Positions 61,930-64,000 of a stretch of 64,000 bases of DNA are shown one piece after another (positions within the stretch are counted from its first letter, which is position 1; the number at the start of each line of letters is the position of its first letter). A program made the position numbers and the translations under genes. Source of the DNA: Chlamydoabsidia padenii (taxonomy: Eukaryota; Mucoromycota; Mucoromycetes; Mucorales; Cunninghamellaceae); assembly GCA_025330725.1 (NCBI GenBank), contig JAIWND010000022.1, positions 62,001 to 126,000 of the forward strand. The letters run 5' to 3'. Under the pieces are notes generated by a model, which had not been told where the DNA came from, did not search any database, and was given only the letters and a program-made list of their open reading frames with translations.

Positions 61930-62330
61930 AACCCGCTGCCCCGTGGTTCAAATTTTTTCCCAGCAGAGCGTGAAGAAAAAAGTGCTGCACAGTGGTTCCG
62001 ATTCCCGCAGATGTGAAAACAGATTACTGCGAAGTTGGTTAGAGTCTTGTCCCGCACAATGTGCTCGCAGATGTAAAAAAGTATGCTGTCTAGTGGTTTA
62101 AACTTCCCGTTGTGGCAGGTGTAAAAAAGTGCTGCATAGTGGTTATAAACTTGATCCCGCAAATGTGCTCGCAGACGTGAAAAAATAGGCTTCATCGTGG
62201 TTCCGATTCCCAGAAGATGTGAAAACAGATTGCTGCATAGTGGTTAACAATTGATCCCGCAAATGTGCGCGCAGATGTGAAAAAATGGGCTGTCCTGTGG
62301 TTGAAATCCCCTTCGTGGCAGGTGTAAAAA
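61930..62330. repeat. degenerate tandem array with B-box-like core
   Basis: About eight related segments of 40-60 bp follow the pattern GCTGCayAGTGGTTyrAAxTTCCCGCagATGTGAAAAA. They are arranged as a higher-order unit of roughly 145 bp seen twice (about 61984-62128 and 62190-62330). The core resembles an RNA polymerase III B box (GGTTCRANTCC) and the recurring promoter motif, but no tRNA fold could be found. Confidence 0.7.
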
Positions 62331-62780
62331 TGAATGTCAATGTAGTTCTGCCTCCACGTGGCGACGTTTGGTTAATGCTAAATGAACTAGTCTTTAATTA
62401 TAGTCTCTTTAAACATAATAAACATACTCTCTCTTGTAGTCTCCAAAAAGAGCTGTCGGGAATTGAAAAATACCCTTTTGTGATTTATCTTTTTTTTTTC
62501 CCGTCTTCTTCTCTTCTTTCGTTTATAATTCACTTGCAACAAAAAACAATGTAGTAGTCCACAAGTGACTTACAAGGTATGCTATTTGAAGGTGTAACTT
62601 GTTACTATATTGACGATGCATTCCACGACAACTGACGTTGCTTTTTTTTTTTTTGTAACGGAGTAAAGACGAAGACCACTCCTATACAAGTGAGGTTAAT
62701 GTATTCACCGACTAGACGAAAGCATCACGATGAATAATAAAAAGTAAGTACCTATTTACTACTCATCTTTGAACTAATGC

Positions 62781-62814
62781 TTCTTCTTCTTCTTCTTCTT
62801 CTTCTTCTTCTTCT
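62781..62814. repeat. (TTC)n microsatellite
   Basis: About 11 TTC units in intergenic DNA. Confidence 0.95.
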
Positions 62815-62899
62815 CAAGTGACAGTAGGAATTCGACAAACGAGGTGGGGCTCCTTTAACATTCTCCGCATGCACCCAATAACAGGTAAAGCATAACTTG

Positions 62900-63860
62900 A
62901 AACAACAAGTGACCAGCACTTTGCCTCTCTTTACTTTAGCATTGACTGCTCTGACGTATAGAAGCAAACAACAACCTACACACATCACAACTATTGACTA
63001 GTCAATCACAAGCTCCTGGTTATGAAGACTGGCTCTACACCCACAGGGACATTAACAGCACAAGGTATGCTTGGATGAACATCAAACTGGCTTACTTTTA
63101 CAATGTAATGATACTCAACTTGACTTTATATAGAGTGTAGTATGCAGCCACTTGCACAGGGAGCACAAAGGCAGTGGATGGATTCAATTTAGGAACAACA
63201 TATAATCCTCCTTCTTTTGCATTGGCACCAGGAAAACTACAAACTATATGATTACAGGCAATAATGAATGGGGGCACTCAATCAAGATCACACAGGTAAG
63301 TGAACTACATAAGTAAAGGTGGGCGGGATTTGTAAATGTTGTATTGACCCCTTCTTTTTTTTCCCTTTTTTTTTGTCAAGCACCTCAAATCAAGTTACTA
63401 CAATCACTCTTGATGATACTCGGTAAACACAATATGATCATCTTTTGGTCACAATTATACAAGTCATCCCCCACGACCAATCACTCTATGAAGAAGACGA
63501 ATCTTATAATGGCTGATGCGATGTCGATCTAATATCATTATCGGGACCTCACTATCGAACCGGAACAACACAACACTACACCCCTTGACCATACTCATTA
63601 CGGTTGAAAATGACAAAGGCAACATTGGTCCCCAGCAATGAACATCATCAACTCAAGACAGGATCCTATCGACATGCAGATCATAAAACATATCTTGAAT
63701 CATCCAGTACAAGAAGGAGTAGATCTCTTTGGTACTTTCAGAAATATAATGGTACTTTAATTGGACAATCCTCGATCATAAAGGTGACTCAATCCTCACT
63801 TCTCCTTGTATACTTTAGTATTAGAATCCATTCTTCCCCTCTTTTTATTTTATCTTGTTA
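62900..63860 (+). pseudogene. coding-like pieces, decayed or unresolved gene at right edge
   Basis: Several protein-like stretches separated by plausible splice sites. 'SQSQAPGYEDWLYTHRDINS' ends at a donor at about 63065. 'YAATCTGSTKAVDGFNLGTT' leads to 'YNPPSFALAPGKLQT'. 'YMITGNNEWGHSIKITQ' follows in a shifted frame and ends at a GTAAGT donor (63298). 'STSNQVTTITLDDTR' and 'VIPHDQSLYEEDESYNG' follow. The phases do not join without a frameshift and in-frame stops, so the likeliest reading is a pseudogene of an extracellular or receptor-like protein; a complex gene running off the window is the alternative. CGGGATTT lies at 63324-63331. Confidence 0.35.
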
Positions 63861-64000
63861 AAGTAGCTTTATTATACCTTATTTAAATAAATAGATCTTA
63901 TTATTGTCTTGTAGATTGATGACAGTAATAAATAGCTGATGACTAGTCATGCATTTTTTTTTTAATTTGGATATTTCAGTGGACACATTGGTGTCGAGGT

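Noticed and set aside
61930..62330. Possible tRNA genes from repeated GGTTCRAAxTCCC cores
   Set aside because: No acceptor stem, anticodon arm or A box could be matched around any of the cores, so it is called a repeat array.

Overview
The window is intron-dense fungal nuclear DNA, most likely from an early-diverging (Mucoromycota, Mucorales-like) species. Reasons: most genes are split by many 50-110 bp GT..AG introns with pyrimidine-rich 3' ends. The base composition is AT-rich with poly-A/T and TA runs. The families include a GH46 chitosanase, an APSES regulator, fungal RAD18, PSP1, a Dal5-type permease and KDM5. No bacterial-type operons, CRISPR arrays, rRNA or convincing tRNA genes were seen. 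The genus cannot be fixed from sequence alone.

Layout. 0.6-2.5 kb: anion:cation symporter-type permease (+). 3.5-6.0 kb: poly-Q PSP1-domain protein (-). 6.9-8.1 kb: class II sirtuin (+). 8.2-9.8 kb: non-coding repeat, copy 1. 10.0-13.7 kb: KDM5/JARID1 histone demethylase (+). 14.1-15.7 kb: prolidase (-). 16.4-17.7 kb: RAD18 E3 ligase (+). 18.2-19.4 kb: TMEM198/DUF4203-like membrane protein (+). 19.5-21.1 kb: repeat, copy 2. 21.1-22.0 kb: PQQ-like beta-propeller protein (-). 22.6-23.7 kb: PA/RING-H2 membrane E3 (+). 23.9-25.8 kb: Sds3-like HDAC-complex subunit (-). 26.1-27.5 kb: Cys-rich type I membrane protein (-). 28.1-29.6 kb: GH46 chitosanase (+). 29.8-31.5 kb: Kv-beta-like aldo/keto reductase (+). 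33.1-34.8 kb: StuA-like APSES factor (-). 34.8-37.7 kb: mostly empty. 37.7-38.9 kb: 3-hydroxyacyl-CoA dehydrogenase (-). 40.6-41.4 kb: pICln (-), divergent from CDC5/CEF1 (41.6-44.3 kb, +). 44.6-45.3 kb: unknown single-exon protein (+). 45.5-48.0 kb: single-pass protein with a degenerate kinase domain (-). 48.3-49.2 kb: F-box/LRR protein (-). 49.7-50.6 kb: riboflavin synthase (+). 50.9-52.0 kb: UBTD-like protein (-). 54.5-55.7 kb: succinate/fumarate carrier (+). 56.2-57.8 kb: NOP53 (+). 57.8-64.0 kb: gene-poor and repeat-rich, with decayed coding-like pieces at the right edge.

The genes are a housekeeping mix: chromatin (KDM5, Sds3-like, sirtuin), splicing and ribosome assembly (CDC5, pICln, NOP53), ubiquitin (RAD18, RING-H2, F-box, UBTD), mitochondrial metabolism (HADH, SFC1-type carrier, perhaps the sirtuin) and wall remodelling (chitosanase). 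The most unusual signals are three. First, a receptor-shaped protein whose cytosolic kinase fold has lost its catalytic Asp. Second, a dispersed non-coding repeat family with two long, near-identical copies. Third, a GCGGGATTTGAA-like motif, over-represented across the window and repeatedly found 80-250 bp upstream of start codons. Exon coordinates below were derived by hand; for the assembled multi-exon genes the summed exon length is a multiple of three and the frame stays open.
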